Shown piece after piece: positions 9,606 through 19,181 of a stretch of 64,000 bases of DNA. A program made the position numbers and the translations under genes. The stretch is from Leishmania mexicana MHOM/GT/2001/U1103 (taxonomy: Eukaryota > Euglenozoa > Kinetoplastea > Trypanosomatida > Trypanosomatidae): NCBI RefSeq assembly GCF_000234665.1, contig NC_018323.1, forward strand, positions 162,573-226,572, read 5' to 3'. The notes beneath the pieces are model-generated. The model worked only from the letters and a program-made list of their open reading frames with translations. It made no database searches and was not told the origin of the DNA. Numbering within the stretch: the stretch's first letter is position 1; every line of letters starts with the position of its first letter.

Positions 9606-10664
9606 ATGCCGCCGAAGAACCAGCGTGACGTGGCCGCGGTGATCCCGGAGGAGGATGACGAGGGTGACGTGATGGAGATGGGTAACATGCTGGACTTCCA
9701 GAAGTACCTCGACCCCGACTTCTCGAAGAATTTCATGGCCGGCCTGCCGGAGAAGATCCGTCAGCGGGCACAGGTTCTCTCCGCCTACGACAAAGATTTC
9801 TCCGCGCAGCAGAAGGCGTACAAGGTGAAGGAAATGGACATCCTGCGCCGCTACGACGCTCTCTTCGAGCCGCTGCTGCAGCGCCGCAAGGAAATCGTCA
9901 CAGGGGCGACGGTCTCCGAGGAGGAGGTGAAGAAGGGCATGCCGGAGGAGCACGTCAGTGTGATATCGGTGGAGGTGGACGACACGGACGAGGCCGCCAA
10001 GGCCGCCGACGCGTTCGGCCTGGAGGGGTTCTGGCTGCGCGTGCTGCGTCACCACACCGTGATCGACAGCACGATTGAGCCGCACGACGAGGACGTTCTG
10101 AAGCACCTTGTCGATATCCGGTCCTGTGTCGCGGAGGGGGAACACGGTAGCTTCCAGGTGATTTTCACCTTCTCGCCGAACGACTTCCTCGAGGAGGAGA
10201 CCATCACCGCCACGGTCAGTATCAAGGATGACAAGCCGGAGCTGACGGTGTCGCCCATCACGTGGAAGCCGGGCAAGAACGTCATGATGCACACTGTCAC
10301 AAAGAAACAACGGGCGAAGCGCGCGGGCCAGGCGCGCACCACCACGCGCGACGTGCCGCAGCTCTCGTTCTTTTGGCTGTTCAGGAAGAAGACGGAAGTT
10401 GTCGGCGATGATGACGGCGAGGAGGACGGCGAGGAGGATGACGAGGAGCAGCGCATAAGCATGCTCGAGGTGCTGCACACGTGCATCGTGCCAAATGCCG
10501 TGCGCTACTACACCGGCGAAGCCCCTAATGGCTTCAGCGATGTCGACGAGGAGGACGAGGAGGATGAAGAGGAGGAAGAGGAAGAAGAGATCATCCCGCG
10601 CGGCCGCGGCGGCAACCGTGGCGGTCGTGGTGGCCGTGGTGGTCGCGGTGGTCGTGGTATCTAA
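9606..10664 (+). CDS. Nucleosome assembly protein (NAP/SET family) with RGG tail
   Basis: The 352-residue protein is a NAP-family histone chaperone expected to bind H2A-H2B (and other basic partners) in nucleus and cytoplasm. The long dimerisation helix spans about residues 40-95. The family core follows: GLEGFWLRVL, then EPHDEDVLKHLVDIR, then a beta-earmuff region with FSPNDFLEEETIT. A basic patch TKKQRAKRAGQ (near residue 230) may be the nuclear signal in the accessory hairpin. An acidic run (DEEDEEDEEEEEEEE, near 313-328) is typical. Unusually it runs directly into a Gly/Arg box (about 331-352) of five or more RGG/RGR units, a motif normally found in RNA-binding proteins. The start is the first ATG after the acceptor at 9464. 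Confidence 0.92.
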   Translation: MPPKNQRDVAAVIPEEDDEGDVMEMGNMLDFQKYLDPDFSKNFMAGLPEKIRQRAQVLSAYDKDFSAQQKAYKVKEMDILRRYDALFEPLLQRRKEIVTGATVSEEEVKKGMPEEHVSVISVEVDDTDEAAKAADAFGLEGFWLRVLRHHTVIDSTIEPHDEDVLKHLVDIRSCVAEGEHGSFQVIFTFSPNDFLEEETITATVSIKDDKPELTVSPITWKPGKNVMMHTVTKKQRAKRAGQARTTTRDVPQLSFFWLFRKKTEVVGDDDGEEDGEEDDEEQRISMLEVLHTCIVPNAVRYYTGEAPNGFSDVDEEDEEDEEEEEEEEIIPRGRGGNRGGRGGRGGRGGRGI

Positions 10665-11987
10665 GCGGCTGCGACAAGGTGGAAAGAAAAGAAAGATGGG
10701 GCGAGGGAGGGAGGGGGGGAGGCAGCTGCGTGTGGGCGAGCGAGAGGAAGCGATGCGCTCATCAATGCCGGTGCACGTGTGTGCTGCTCGGATGTCAATG
10801 GACGTCTCGCGTCGACCTCCCCCCACCCTCCCCTTCCCTCTCATCCCGCATGCGCACGTCTATATGCCTATCTGAACCGCAGAGAATGTTTCGAAGCATG
10901 TCCAGCTCACACAGGAGCAGCCGGATGGGGCAGCATGATTCAATGCCACACATGCATGCGGAGAGGAGCAATGAGGAGAGGGAGAGAGGGAAGGGGTCGC
11001 TTAATGCTGTGTTGTTAATCTAAGAGAGGACGAGTGCGTGTGTGTAGGAAGACGCGACACTTCTGTGTGTGCTGATCTGCGTCTCTTGCCCTCTCGCTCG
11101 CTCGCTCTCCTCCTCTCCCTGTTCTCGTGCCCTCCCCGCACGCACACACGCTCGCGTGCCTTCATGACTCCTCTACCAGTGGGTGGGGGAGGAGGGACGT
11201 CTCCGTCGCCATTTCATGGAGCGCGTTGCTGCTGTCGCTGGTGCCTCCCCGCCTGTTTCTCTGTTCCCTGTTCGCCACTAACTTGACACCGTTAAAGCAG
11301 AACCAAACAAAGGTCAACCCCAGCACAAACAACGCGCAGCGGACACGTGCACGGAGCTTGCAGAGGCAGCGTGGCCCCGCCGCGAGGGGGGGATAGGGGC
11401 ACACCTGTGTATGGGTGACTCAGATGAACCTTGTGGAAGCTCACATGCAGGTGAAATTCTTCGTGTATGTGCGCGCCCGTTGCGTAATTAACAAGCCGGG
11501 CAGGCAGGCAGCCAGGTGCTTGCTCTCGCACTGAAGCATCGTGGTCAAGTTTGCCTTCTTCCACAACTTCGCCACCCCTCTCTCCTTCACGCCGTCGGCG
11601 GTGCCATCGTCACCATGTCTTCCTTTTGTTTGCTTCTCGTTCACTCTCGTTGTGCTCGTCGTGTGCCGTATCGCGTGTCGATGCGCGCCCGAAGTGAGAG
11701 TACCGGGGGGGCGTGACGACGTAGCCGGTAGACGCACCACAGAACAAGAGACGCAGCCATCTCGTGGCGCATTACCGCGGAGAAGTGGCGTGTACACTCA
11801 CGTCTCTCCTGCGTTTACGTGTCTGATAGCACCCCCTCCTCCGTCACAACCGTGCGTTGCTGCATTTATTTGACTGAGTGCTGTGTCCCACCTGCCGGCT
11901 CGCTTCCCGAACACAAGGTCGCAAGCTTCCGCTGCGCTGGCATCACACACACACACACACGGGAAAAGGGGAACGGTAACTTTGGGG
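10665..11987 (+). other. Intergenic: NAP 3' UTR and unknown-gene 5' flank
   Basis: No gene is seen. The first 80 bases are purine-rich (GA/G runs), the rest pyrimidine-rich; a (CA)n run lies at about 11945-11960, directly before the next ATG. Confidence 0.65.
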
Positions 11988-14837
11988 ATGTCCTCTCAAC
12001 CCCTGGCGTACCCCTCGAGCGGCGAGTTCAACGTGCTCGTGCAGCGCTTCAAGTTACTGAACCTCGTTCAACGGGTTGCTCACCGTGATGTGAGCGAGAT
12101 GCTGGACACAGTTGGACTGGAGGGACTTTCGCGCAAAGGCGTGCTAACGCGGTGGGCGTGGAGTGAACCGGAGGTCGACGACGGCGATGCCAGCATTGAC
12201 CCAAAGGTGCTCGGCCAAGGAGGCGCACCGAGGCACCGATTTGAGGAGAGCAGACCCCGCACGTCACCCTCTACCCGCCGCATCTCTTTGCCCGTCATTG
12301 AACGTCCGATCTCCCCGCCTCGTATGCAGTTTGGTCGGCCTACCTCCGGCTTTGATGCCCGCATCGCAGCAGCGCGGTGGAACAGCGGCATCGAGGAGGA
12401 CACCAACGCGGCCGACTCGATCCGTCGTCCGCACACATCTACCCGGCAAAACGCCGCGGGAGAAGCCGACGCAGCGGCACGTCTGACGACGAAGCGACGC
12501 CGGTACGTTGTTCGGCGCACCCATCGCTTTCTGCACCGCAGCCCGTCTGAGCGCGAGACGTTTTTTTCTCGACTCGCGGAGCCACGCCAGAGACCCGGCG
12601 CGCTTGTGGAGGAGGTTCTGCTCTGCGACGAGGCGGCGCCACCGGCGCACGGCCGTCGCGGTGATGACGATGACCGGTCCTGGCACGACGCTGCTCATCG
12701 CAACGCATCTGAATTCGCAGAGCACGGTCGACGGGGCAGGTACGGCGAATATGCCTACGGAGGGCGTCTTGGTGGGGCTTTCATGTCTGCTGATCCTGCA
12801 GCAATGCAGCGACGCCCCTCACTCGACGCCTATACCTACCACCACAAAGACTTGCGTGCGCACTACTACGCACCGATGCAACCCTCCGCCTCCCCTCCGC
12901 ACTGTGCGGCAGCCGGCTCAAGCGATGCGCGCCGTGGGGAGAAGCCCGTCGGTGAGCTTGGCGACTACGAGGCTACCCTTCCCAGCCCTACTGATCGGCT
13001 GCATTCACGGCGCAATGTGTCGACCGACGGCGACCCACACGAAGTCGCCTTTACTCCACCGCCGCTGCGCTTTCAGTCGGCTGGCGCCTCGTCATCTTCG
13101 TTGGAGGGCCCAGCGCGGATACTCAATATGAACTTAGCATCACTCGACCAGGGAGATGCCACCGCTGCCACGCCCACCGAAGGCCAAAGGCACGGGGATC
13201 CGTCCACCGCGGAGGCATTTGTGCGCAAATCGCCGTCAGCGCCTGCAACGTTCATCGCAAAAGATGGCGTCGTTACGTCGCCTTTCACCGACGGCGACAC
13301 CAAATCCTTCGCCAACACGGCCCCTACAGTGATGCTGCCCAGGAGCGGAGGCAGCGGTGCGGCCGAAGGTAACGCGCCTGCTGTACCCCAGCTGCGTCTC
13401 CCTCGATCCCGCTCCGGTGGCGGCGACGGCTTTGTGCCGGTGGACTCCGGGCAGGGAAGCGGCAGCACGAGTGGGCGGATGGCCTGCACGGACAGTGAAA
13501 GTCAGCGAGCTGCAGCAGGCAACAGCGGCAGCGCGTCAACCTCTCAGGTCATCCAATCGCCACGCGCCGTCCGCGGCCTGGCACCAAAGGCAAAACCAAA
13601 GGGTGCTGTGGATGTTGCGCGCGTGCCGCTCGAGGCGGTGCGACATGCGTCAGCGCTTCTGTCGCGCTCTGGCTCCTTCCATCCAAGCCCCACCACCGGC
13701 AGCCGGGGCGGTAGCGGCCACAACAGCTACGCGGCAGGGATGGCGTCGCTGCAGCAGCTAAACCCCTCTCGCGCACGTACTCCACTGGCTACGTCCGGCT
13801 TAGGTGGCGGCATTCCTCGATCGCCGAGGCCGCACACCGTCACGGTACAGGTTGAGGCGGCCGGCGGTGTAGGTGATGATGGTGACTATAATATGCCGAA
13901 GAGCGAAACACCATTAACAATGTTTCGCACAGCTGCGTCTCCGCTGGGCCCGATGCCGCTCTGCGGCGACGTTGGTTTCATGGCTTTACCAACGGATTAC
14001 CAGGTCAGTGCCACCACTAAAAAATCGTTCGAGGAGCTCTCCTCCGCCATCGATCACATGCTTCTCGACCACCAGCAGTTGCTGCGTCAAGTGTACAAGG
14101 ACACCCAGGTCACGAGCCGCGGATCGGCAGGGCAACCAGGGAGTTTTCCAGCGGCGTCTCGGTCTTCACAGAAGCCCGGTAGGGTTCCCGCCAGCGGTGA
14201 GGCGAGCTCGCACGGCTCCTCGTTCGAGGTGGACTCTCAGAGCCTCGCAGATGAAATCGCGAAAGAAGCGCGCTACACCGACGGCGTGGACACGACAATC
14301 GGGGCGGACCTCGTCAGCGACAGCGCTACAGGCGACGTAGATGTGCCGCTGTATGCGATCAGCGCCGAAGTGGAGGATGAGATGCTTCTCTACACGCAGC
14401 TGCAGCACCAGCTGACGCAGCTGGACGCGGACATGGTCCGGCTTGGACTTGAGAACGCTAACGACGCGGCTGCAGAGGGCAGTGACGGCGCAACCGGTGA
14501 CCGCGTAGGCGGGGCGTCGCCACTTGGACGCAGCGCACCTATGCTACAGCCCTCGACTTCGACGACAGCCACGGCGCGACAGCCAGCGCGCCATCAGCGC
14601 GCCCGCGGCGAGGTGCCGGAGGCGATCGTGCAGAGGCTGTGTGCGTATCGCATGAACAACTTTCAGTGCATCGCCTACAATGAGCGCTTGTGGAACACCA
14701 GCTCCATATCACAGTTCGTGTTTGCTCAGCGGCTGACCGCGGGCTTGACAGAGGAGTGCTGGGGCGAGGTGATGGCAGAGGTCGGCTCGATCATGGACGA
14801 GTACGTCGACGGTCTGGCGGACCACGAGTTGCAGTAG
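11988..14837 (+). CDS. Conserved-looking hypothetical protein, mostly disordered
   Basis: I do not recognise this 949-residue protein. The first 60 residues look folded and helical (FNVLVQRFKLLNLVQRVAHR, then SEMLDTVGLEGLSRKGVLTR). The next 650 or so are Ser/Pro/Gly/Arg-rich, probably disordered, with many SP/TP sites. Two short helical stretches follow near residues 680-705 (FEELSSAIDHMLLDHQQLL) and 790-825 (EDEMLLYTQLQHQLTQLD, coiled-coil like). The last 75 residues (from about 872) again look folded, with WNTSSISQFVFAQRL and EECWGEVMAEVG. No signal peptide or membrane span is visible. The frame is open upstream to 11883, but the first ATG is 11988, directly after a (CA)n run. Ordered ends around a disordered centre suggest a scaffold or cytoskeletal protein; that is inference only. 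Confidence 0.75.
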   Translation: MSSQPLAYPSSGEFNVLVQRFKLLNLVQRVAHRDVSEMLDTVGLEGLSRKGVLTRWAWSEPEVDDGDASIDPKVLGQGGAPRHRFEESRPRTSPSTRRISLPVIERPISPPRMQFGRPTSGFDARIAAARWNSGIEEDTNAADSIRRPHTSTRQNAAGEADAAARLTTKRRRYVVRRTHRFLHRSPSERETFFSRLAEPRQRPGALVEEVLLCDEAAPPAHGRRGDDDDRSWHDAAHRNASEFAEHGRRGRYGEYAYGGRLGGAFMSADPAAMQRRPSLDAYTYHHKDLRAHYYAPMQPSASPPHCAAAGSSDARRGEKPVGELGDYEATLPSPTDRLHSRRNVSTDGDPHEVAFTPPPLRFQSAGASSSSLEGPARILNMNLASLDQGDATAATPTEGQRHGDPSTAEAFVRKSPSAPATFIAKDGVVTSPFTDGDTKSFANTAPTVMLPRSGGSGAAEGNAPAVPQLRLPRSRSGGGDGFVPVDSGQGSGSTSGRMACTDSESQRAAAGNSGSASTSQVIQSPRAVRGLAPKAKPKGAVDVARVPLEAVRHASALLSRSGSFHPSPTTGSRGGSGHNSYAAGMASLQQLNPSRARTPLATSGLGGGIPRSPRPHTVTVQVEAAGGVGDDGDYNMPKSETPLTMFRTAASPLGPMPLCGDVGFMALPTDYQVSATTKKSFEELSSAIDHMLLDHQQLLRQVYKDTQVTSRGSAGQPGSFPAASRSSQKPGRVPASGEASSHGSSFEVDSQSLADEIAKEARYTDGVDTTIGADLVSDSATGDVDVPLYAISAEVEDEMLLYTQLQHQLTQLDADMVRLGLENANDAAAEGSDGATGDRVGGASPLGRSAPMLQPSTSTTATARQPARHQRARGEVPEAIVQRLCAYRMNNFQCIAYNERLWNTSSISQFVFAQRLTAGLTEECWGEVMAEVGSIMDEYVDGLADHELQ

Positions 14838-14872
14838 CAACAAAGGACTTTGCTGGTGCTGCTACAGGGTGC

Positions 14873-15263
14873 CCAGATCCCACCCACGAACACATGTCAG
14901 CAGCACAGGCGCAGATCCAGCCACGGCTCACACGCCTCAGCTGCATTCCCCTCCCCCCCCACACACACACGGCTGCGTTCGGGTCCTCCGAGGGCGAACC
15001 GTCCTGCCGGCGAATCGGGGCCGCGCGTCCAACGAGCTCTTCTTCTCGTCGCCCGTTCCGCCTCCGCATGCGTGCTGCGCGCTCAGCATCCGACACACGG
15101 ACCCGGCTGTGGGCTGGTCCAGGTGCATGCCGGATGTCCTCAAGCAGGAGGTTGGCCAGCCGCAGCCCAGGGCCCGCTGAGACCCTCTACACCCGACCTG
15201 TGTGCCGTGCTGCGCAATCTCAGTCGCCTCAAGCCGCGGCACATGCTTCGCATACGTGCACTG
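14873..15263 (-). mobile_element. SIDER-like retroposon fragment, inverted copy
   Basis: The reverse complement of this segment matches 47201-47587 at roughly 98%: I see about three substitutions, one 3-bp indel and differences in a TG/G run. It corresponds to the 3' half of the degenerate SIDER-like element at about 46808-47600. It lies antisense to the surrounding transcription unit, in the 3' flank of the preceding gene. Confidence 0.7.
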
Positions 15264-16440
15264 TGTGGGCGGCTGATTCGTATGGATCTCTTCGCGCCCT
15301 CTCCGCGCAACACCGGTGCGCTGCTGGCCTCCGCATGCCGCCTTGCCGGGATGCGACACCACGCCAGCGGTGGCTGTGTGCACGCGCTCACAGCACTCGT
15401 CCTTGTAAATCCTGGGGCCTGCTTCAGGACGGCGTTGTTGCGCGGGGTGGGGTGTTGGTGAGCTCGCTGTCTTCTTCCTCAGTTCCCCCCCCCCCCCACC
15501 CGGGTTATATGCGGCGAGGAAACGGGATCGAGGCGGCTCACCGTATCTCTTCAGGGCTTCGTTGATTCTTGTTGTCGGACTCTGTGTATCCTTCCCGGAT
15601 GGGAGGGGCTTGCGCTGAGGGTGTGCGGGTGGGGTAGTCGCCGGTGCGTGCGTGGGGGCGTGAAGGCTTTCGTGGGCGGGCCAGCACTGTGTCAAGGCTC
15701 TCTCGGCTGATATAGAAGACAAAGGCTGCCAAGCAAGGAGACGCGACAAAACGGAAGAGCTCCCGCCGCCGATGTGTGGCCGTGACTCGCTGACGGGTCT
15801 TTCCTGTGTGAGGCGGAGGCAAGTATCTGCGTTGCTCCTGCGGCACTCCTCCTGCTCCCCTACTGCCGTCATGAGGCCATTTGCCCAATGCAGCGTGCGT
15901 CCCCTCATCCACTTCTATGTAAATGTGGGTGCAAGAAGCCCACGCGTGAGGTCGTGAAATTCGTAGTTCATCCGTCTCATGCCGTCTGCTGCTGTATATA
16001 TACGTATATATATATATATATGTGTGTGTGTGCGTGCACGCCAGCACATGAACAGCTCTCCTTCCCACCATCTTACTCCCCTCCCTCTCTCTTGTGCTGT
16101 CTACTGCCCTCCACTCACCGTCTTACGGGGCGGCGTGCGCGATGGCGCGCATGCATGTGTGCCCCCTTTGGACCGTTACGTGTAAGGTGGCAAGACGGAC
16201 GTTGTATTTCGCTCCTTTTTCCCTCCATGCCCAATCTAGCACAGGACCGCAAGCTGATCAGTTTCTAAGCGTGTCCGGTGTGTGGTAGGGACGAAGCGTG
16301 CGCTGTCACCGTGCGCACGACAAGACAAGAGCACATCCTCAGAGTGAGAGAAGGGGGCGCGCTGCTCTTCTCGTTTCCTGTCGAAGTCATTGCTTATCGG
16401 CTCCTCCGAGTCTACTGCGCGGCTCCTCTGCCTTGTCGTT

Positions 16441-16472
16441 ACCCTTTCTCTCGCGCGCTCTGTTTCTCACAG
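16441..16472 (+). promoter_or_regulatory. Predicted spliced-leader acceptor for WASHC3
   Basis: The pyrimidine tract ends in GTTTCTCACAG with AG at 16471-16472, giving a leader of 34 nt before the ATG at 16507. Confidence 0.65.
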
Positions 16473-16506
16473 ATCGAGGTAGTCTGACCCCGCGTCTGGC
16501 TCGACG

Positions 16507-17394
16507 ATGACCACAAGTGCGCTCTCTCTCGACTCCAACAGTACCCTGGTGAGCGCAAACGCCGCGGCCTTAGCGGAGGCGGACGCTGGTGCGCAGGCTG
16601 TTGTAGACCTCGTGAACAGGTTTGTCATCAGCACTGCTCAGTTTCTCAACCGCTTCTCCCACGAGTGCGAGTCGAGGCTGGTGCAGACCGAAGAATCGCT
16701 GCAGCAGTTGGAGCTGCAGACGCAACTCTTGGAGCACCTGCTCATCACCAGCGGTGCTGCCGACCCCGAGGCAGAGGAGGGGGAAGAGGAGGGTAGCGAT
16801 CACTCCAATGATGACGATGGCGGCGCATCGTACCTCGCGGATGGCGATGACCGAGACAGGGTGAGGGACGACCGTAGCGAGGCGTCAGCGGCGTACGACT
16901 ATCACCAGCGTCGCCGTCGCGGTCGTCGCGCCGCTAGCGAGAACGGCGATGCAGAGAGCGTTCGGGGTCTGCCGGCGCCGCCGCCGAACGATCGCCGCAG
17001 TGGCGGCCCGCCCCCACCGCCTGGCAACTACCGCAAAGGTCCGCCGCGGCCACCGCCTGGGGTGGCACGTGCGGTTGCCGCAGCACAGGAGGCCGAGGCG
17101 GCGCGTGTCGCCACCCTGGCAATTGTCGGCGCGCCGGTCCTCATGCCGCCGCTTTCAGGTGATGCCCCGGCCCCGCCACCGCCGCTGGAGTTGCGACCTG
17201 GCCGGTTGCTTATGCGGCACCATCCAAGGCTGCATGGCTACTTCGAGTTGCTGTCCTTGCGCGTGCCGGCGGCGTATGTGAAGGCCAAGATGCAGGCGGA
17301 CGGCTTCCAGGGCGAGTGGCTCGACACACCGGACGCGCCGGCGCCGAGTGGCCTGTCCGCGGCAGTGCGCGCCTTCGTGGATGAGCCAGATTGA
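16507..17394 (+). CDS. WASHC3: WASH complex subunit CCDC53/WASHC3
   Basis: The 295-residue protein matches the smallest WASH complex subunit, which helps activate Arp2/3 on endosomes for retromer-type sorting. Residues about 33-50 (VDLVNRFVISTAQFLNRF) are the family signature, followed by a coiled coil to about residue 80. An acidic Asp/Glu/Asn-rich linker (about 85-105) and an Arg-rich patch follow. Two proline blocks (near 165-190 and 215-225) resemble profilin-binding polyproline. The second family block is near 235-280 (HPRLHGYFELLSLRVPAAYV, then the DAPAPSG segment), as in human CCDC53. The human protein is 194 residues; the extra length is the acidic and proline-rich middle. Start: first ATG after the acceptor. 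Confidence 0.88.
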   Translation: MTTSALSLDSNSTLVSANAAALAEADAGAQAVVDLVNRFVISTAQFLNRFSHECESRLVQTEESLQQLELQTQLLEHLLITSGAADPEAEEGEEEGSDHSNDDDGGASYLADGDDRDRVRDDRSEASAAYDYHQRRRRGRRAASENGDAESVRGLPAPPPNDRRSGGPPPPPGNYRKGPPRPPPGVARAVAAAQEAEAARVATLAIVGAPVLMPPLSGDAPAPPPPLELRPGRLLMRHHPRLHGYFELLSLRVPAAYVKAKMQADGFQGEWLDTPDAPAPSGLSAAVRAFVDEPD

Positions 17395-18095
17395 CAACCA
17401 AGGGAGACCGTACGCGAGTCGCGATGGCCCAGCCGCTCTTACCGCGCGAGCTGCTGCATGCCTCAGCGGACTTTCCGTCCCTCTCTCTTCTTCGTCACCA
17501 CCCTCCCCGCTCAGCATGGGTACTGCCGTTTATTCGCTTCAACGGTGTGCATCTGTGCGTGCGTTGGACTTTCCTCGGTTGCGTTGCGCATGCGTGCCTG
17601 AACTCCGCCCTCCCCTCCCCCATCGCCACCACCACCAGTCTCACCTCAGCTCAGTTCCTTTTTCCTCACGGGACAAGACAAAAAAAAAGATGCCATTTAC
17701 ATGCGTCTCCTCCTCGGACGATATGGGGTCGGCGACGCTGTTACAGCGGTGGCACCTCCCCCTCCCCACTCCACCCCATCCCACCCTCTGGAATATATAT
17801 ATATATATATTTTTGGGGGGGGGGAAGACTGCCGTGATGCGGTCGCAGCGCTCTGGCGCAGCGCCGACGCGTGGCCTTACGCCTCTCTCCATCTCCCTGT
17901 TTTTTTCTCCTCTCTCTCCCCCGCCTTCTCGTCCTGCATGGCATCTGCCAGTGACGTTTTCGTGCGTGCGACGGACTGTGCAGACGGACCGGAAATCACG
18001 CGCTCGCTGCCCTTGGCAAAGGCGGTGGTTTAAAGAAGAAAAAGGAAGCCTCCGCGCCCTGCCGAACGAACCGGCCAGGCCCGCACGCAACAGTC
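17395..18095 (+). other. Intergenic: WASHC3 3' UTR and next 5' flank
   Basis: No gene. The notable block is (TA)n at about 17793-17810 directly joined to T4 and a G9-10 run (to about 17824). A strong pyrimidine tract (17883-17930) probably serves the gene at 18096. Confidence 0.65.
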
Positions 18096-19181
18096 ATGTC
18101 CTCCTCCTCCTTTGGCCAGCACAACGGCAGCGGTGGTAACCGAGGCAGCGGCTTTGTGCACCTCAACACTCCAGCCAGCATCCAGTATACAGCGGGGAAG
18201 ACGCTGTCGCTCTCCGCCCTGCGTCAGCGCAAGTCCCGCGTCGAGTGCGTCGTGTTGCCGGAATCGATGTCTGTGTGGCGCGACGCGTTCCAGCGCTACT
18301 CGAAGGAGGAGGGCTACAGCAGCTTCGCCGCTGACATCGAAGACGAGCGCACTGGAAATGGACCGATTCTGCCGCCGCTAGTGCCGCAGCGCGCTGGCCC
18401 GGTGCGCCGTCGTGCCGGCAAGGCACTTGTGGGGACAGATGCCTTTTTTTGTGCTTCATCGTCGCCGGCGCCGCTCAGCACTTGTGCCTCTGCGGCACAC
18501 TCCGGCGCCGGCAGGCCACCACTCACAGGTGGTGTCGCTCCCACTAGCAGCACCGCCGCCGCTGCCGCTGCGAGCTCGTCTAGTAGACTCAGCATCAATG
18601 ACACCACTGCGGCACCTGCCGACAGCGTGGCCGATGGCTCGACTGGGTCTACGGCGAAGCAGCAGCAGGAGGAGGGCATCCCTATCGTCAGCCATCACAA
18701 GCTTTTGGGTCGGCAGCAGTTTGTGTACCCCGATTACGACGGCGTGCTCTCCGCCGGCGTGGTGCCGCAGATTGTTGTCACAGCTGAGGAAAAGGCGGAG
18801 GCGGCGGCGGCGAAGGTCTTCTACATCTCTCCCCTCACTATGACGGAGGAGGAGCTGGCTGCCTTCGAGGAACTGCAGGGGCTGTGGAAAAGTCGCGCAC
18901 GCAGCCACTCCTTCCTTGGCGCGCAGCACCGGAAAGCTGCCAAGGGTGCGGTGGACCCGTCATCGTCCGTGGACGTGCTGGAGGCGGGCGGCGCGGGGCT
19001 GCCCAAGGTGCCTAGGCGCGAAGGAGTGACAGGTGGCGCCTCCTTTTCCTCTCGCAGAGGCAATGGGGTGGACGTGCCCGCCTACGCCGAGGCCGAGACG
19101 ACCGTGGAGGAAGAGTCGAAACTGGACAAGGAGCTCGCCGAGGCGCTGCGCATGGCGGATGACCTCCTGCGCTTTGCTTAG
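18096..19181 (+). CDS. Hypothetical protein, low-complexity
   Basis: I do not recognise this 361-residue protein. The N-terminal 100 residues look conserved-like (SIQYTAGKTLSLSALRQR, then CVVLPESMSVWRDAFQRYSK). A Ser/Ala/Thr-rich, probably disordered stretch follows (about 115-205, with a poly-Ala run). A second ordered part (about 208-275) contains LLGRQQFVYPDYDG and an acidic helix TEEELAAFEELQGLW. The C-terminus is an acidic helix (SKLDKELAEALRMADDLLRF). There is no signal peptide or membrane span. The ATG at 18096 is the first after the pyrimidine tract and AG near 17952. The function is unknown; the helices suggest a protein-protein adaptor. Confidence 0.75.
   Translation: MSSSSFGQHNGSGGNRGSGFVHLNTPASIQYTAGKTLSLSALRQRKSRVECVVLPESMSVWRDAFQRYSKEEGYSSFAADIEDERTGNGPILPPLVPQRAGPVRRRAGKALVGTDAFFCASSSPAPLSTCASAAHSGAGRPPLTGGVAPTSSTAAAAAASSSSRLSINDTTAAPADSVADGSTGSTAKQQQEEGIPIVSHHKLLGRQQFVYPDYDGVLSAGVVPQIVVTAEEKAEAAAAKVFYISPLTMTEEELAAFEELQGLWKSRARSHSFLGAQHRKAAKGAVDPSSSVDVLEAGGAGLPKVPRREGVTGGASFSSRRGNGVDVPAYAEAETTVEEESKLDKELAEALRMADDLLRFA

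Larger units (their letters stand above)
14838..16506 (+). other. Intergenic with inverted retroposon fragment
   Basis: The 3' flank of the 11988-14837 gene holds the inverted SIDER-like fragment at 14873-15263 (own entry), a C-run near 15486-15498 and (TA)n/(TG)n runs at about 16000-16032. No gene is supported; the open frames across the fragment are chance frames also found in the copy at 47201. Confidence 0.65.

Noticed and set aside
9543..10844. 433-residue antisense frame over the NAP gene
   Set aside because: It is the complement shadow of a well-supported + gene; its Leu/Val/His-rich composition comes from complementing acidic codons, and no other gene in the window is on the - strand.
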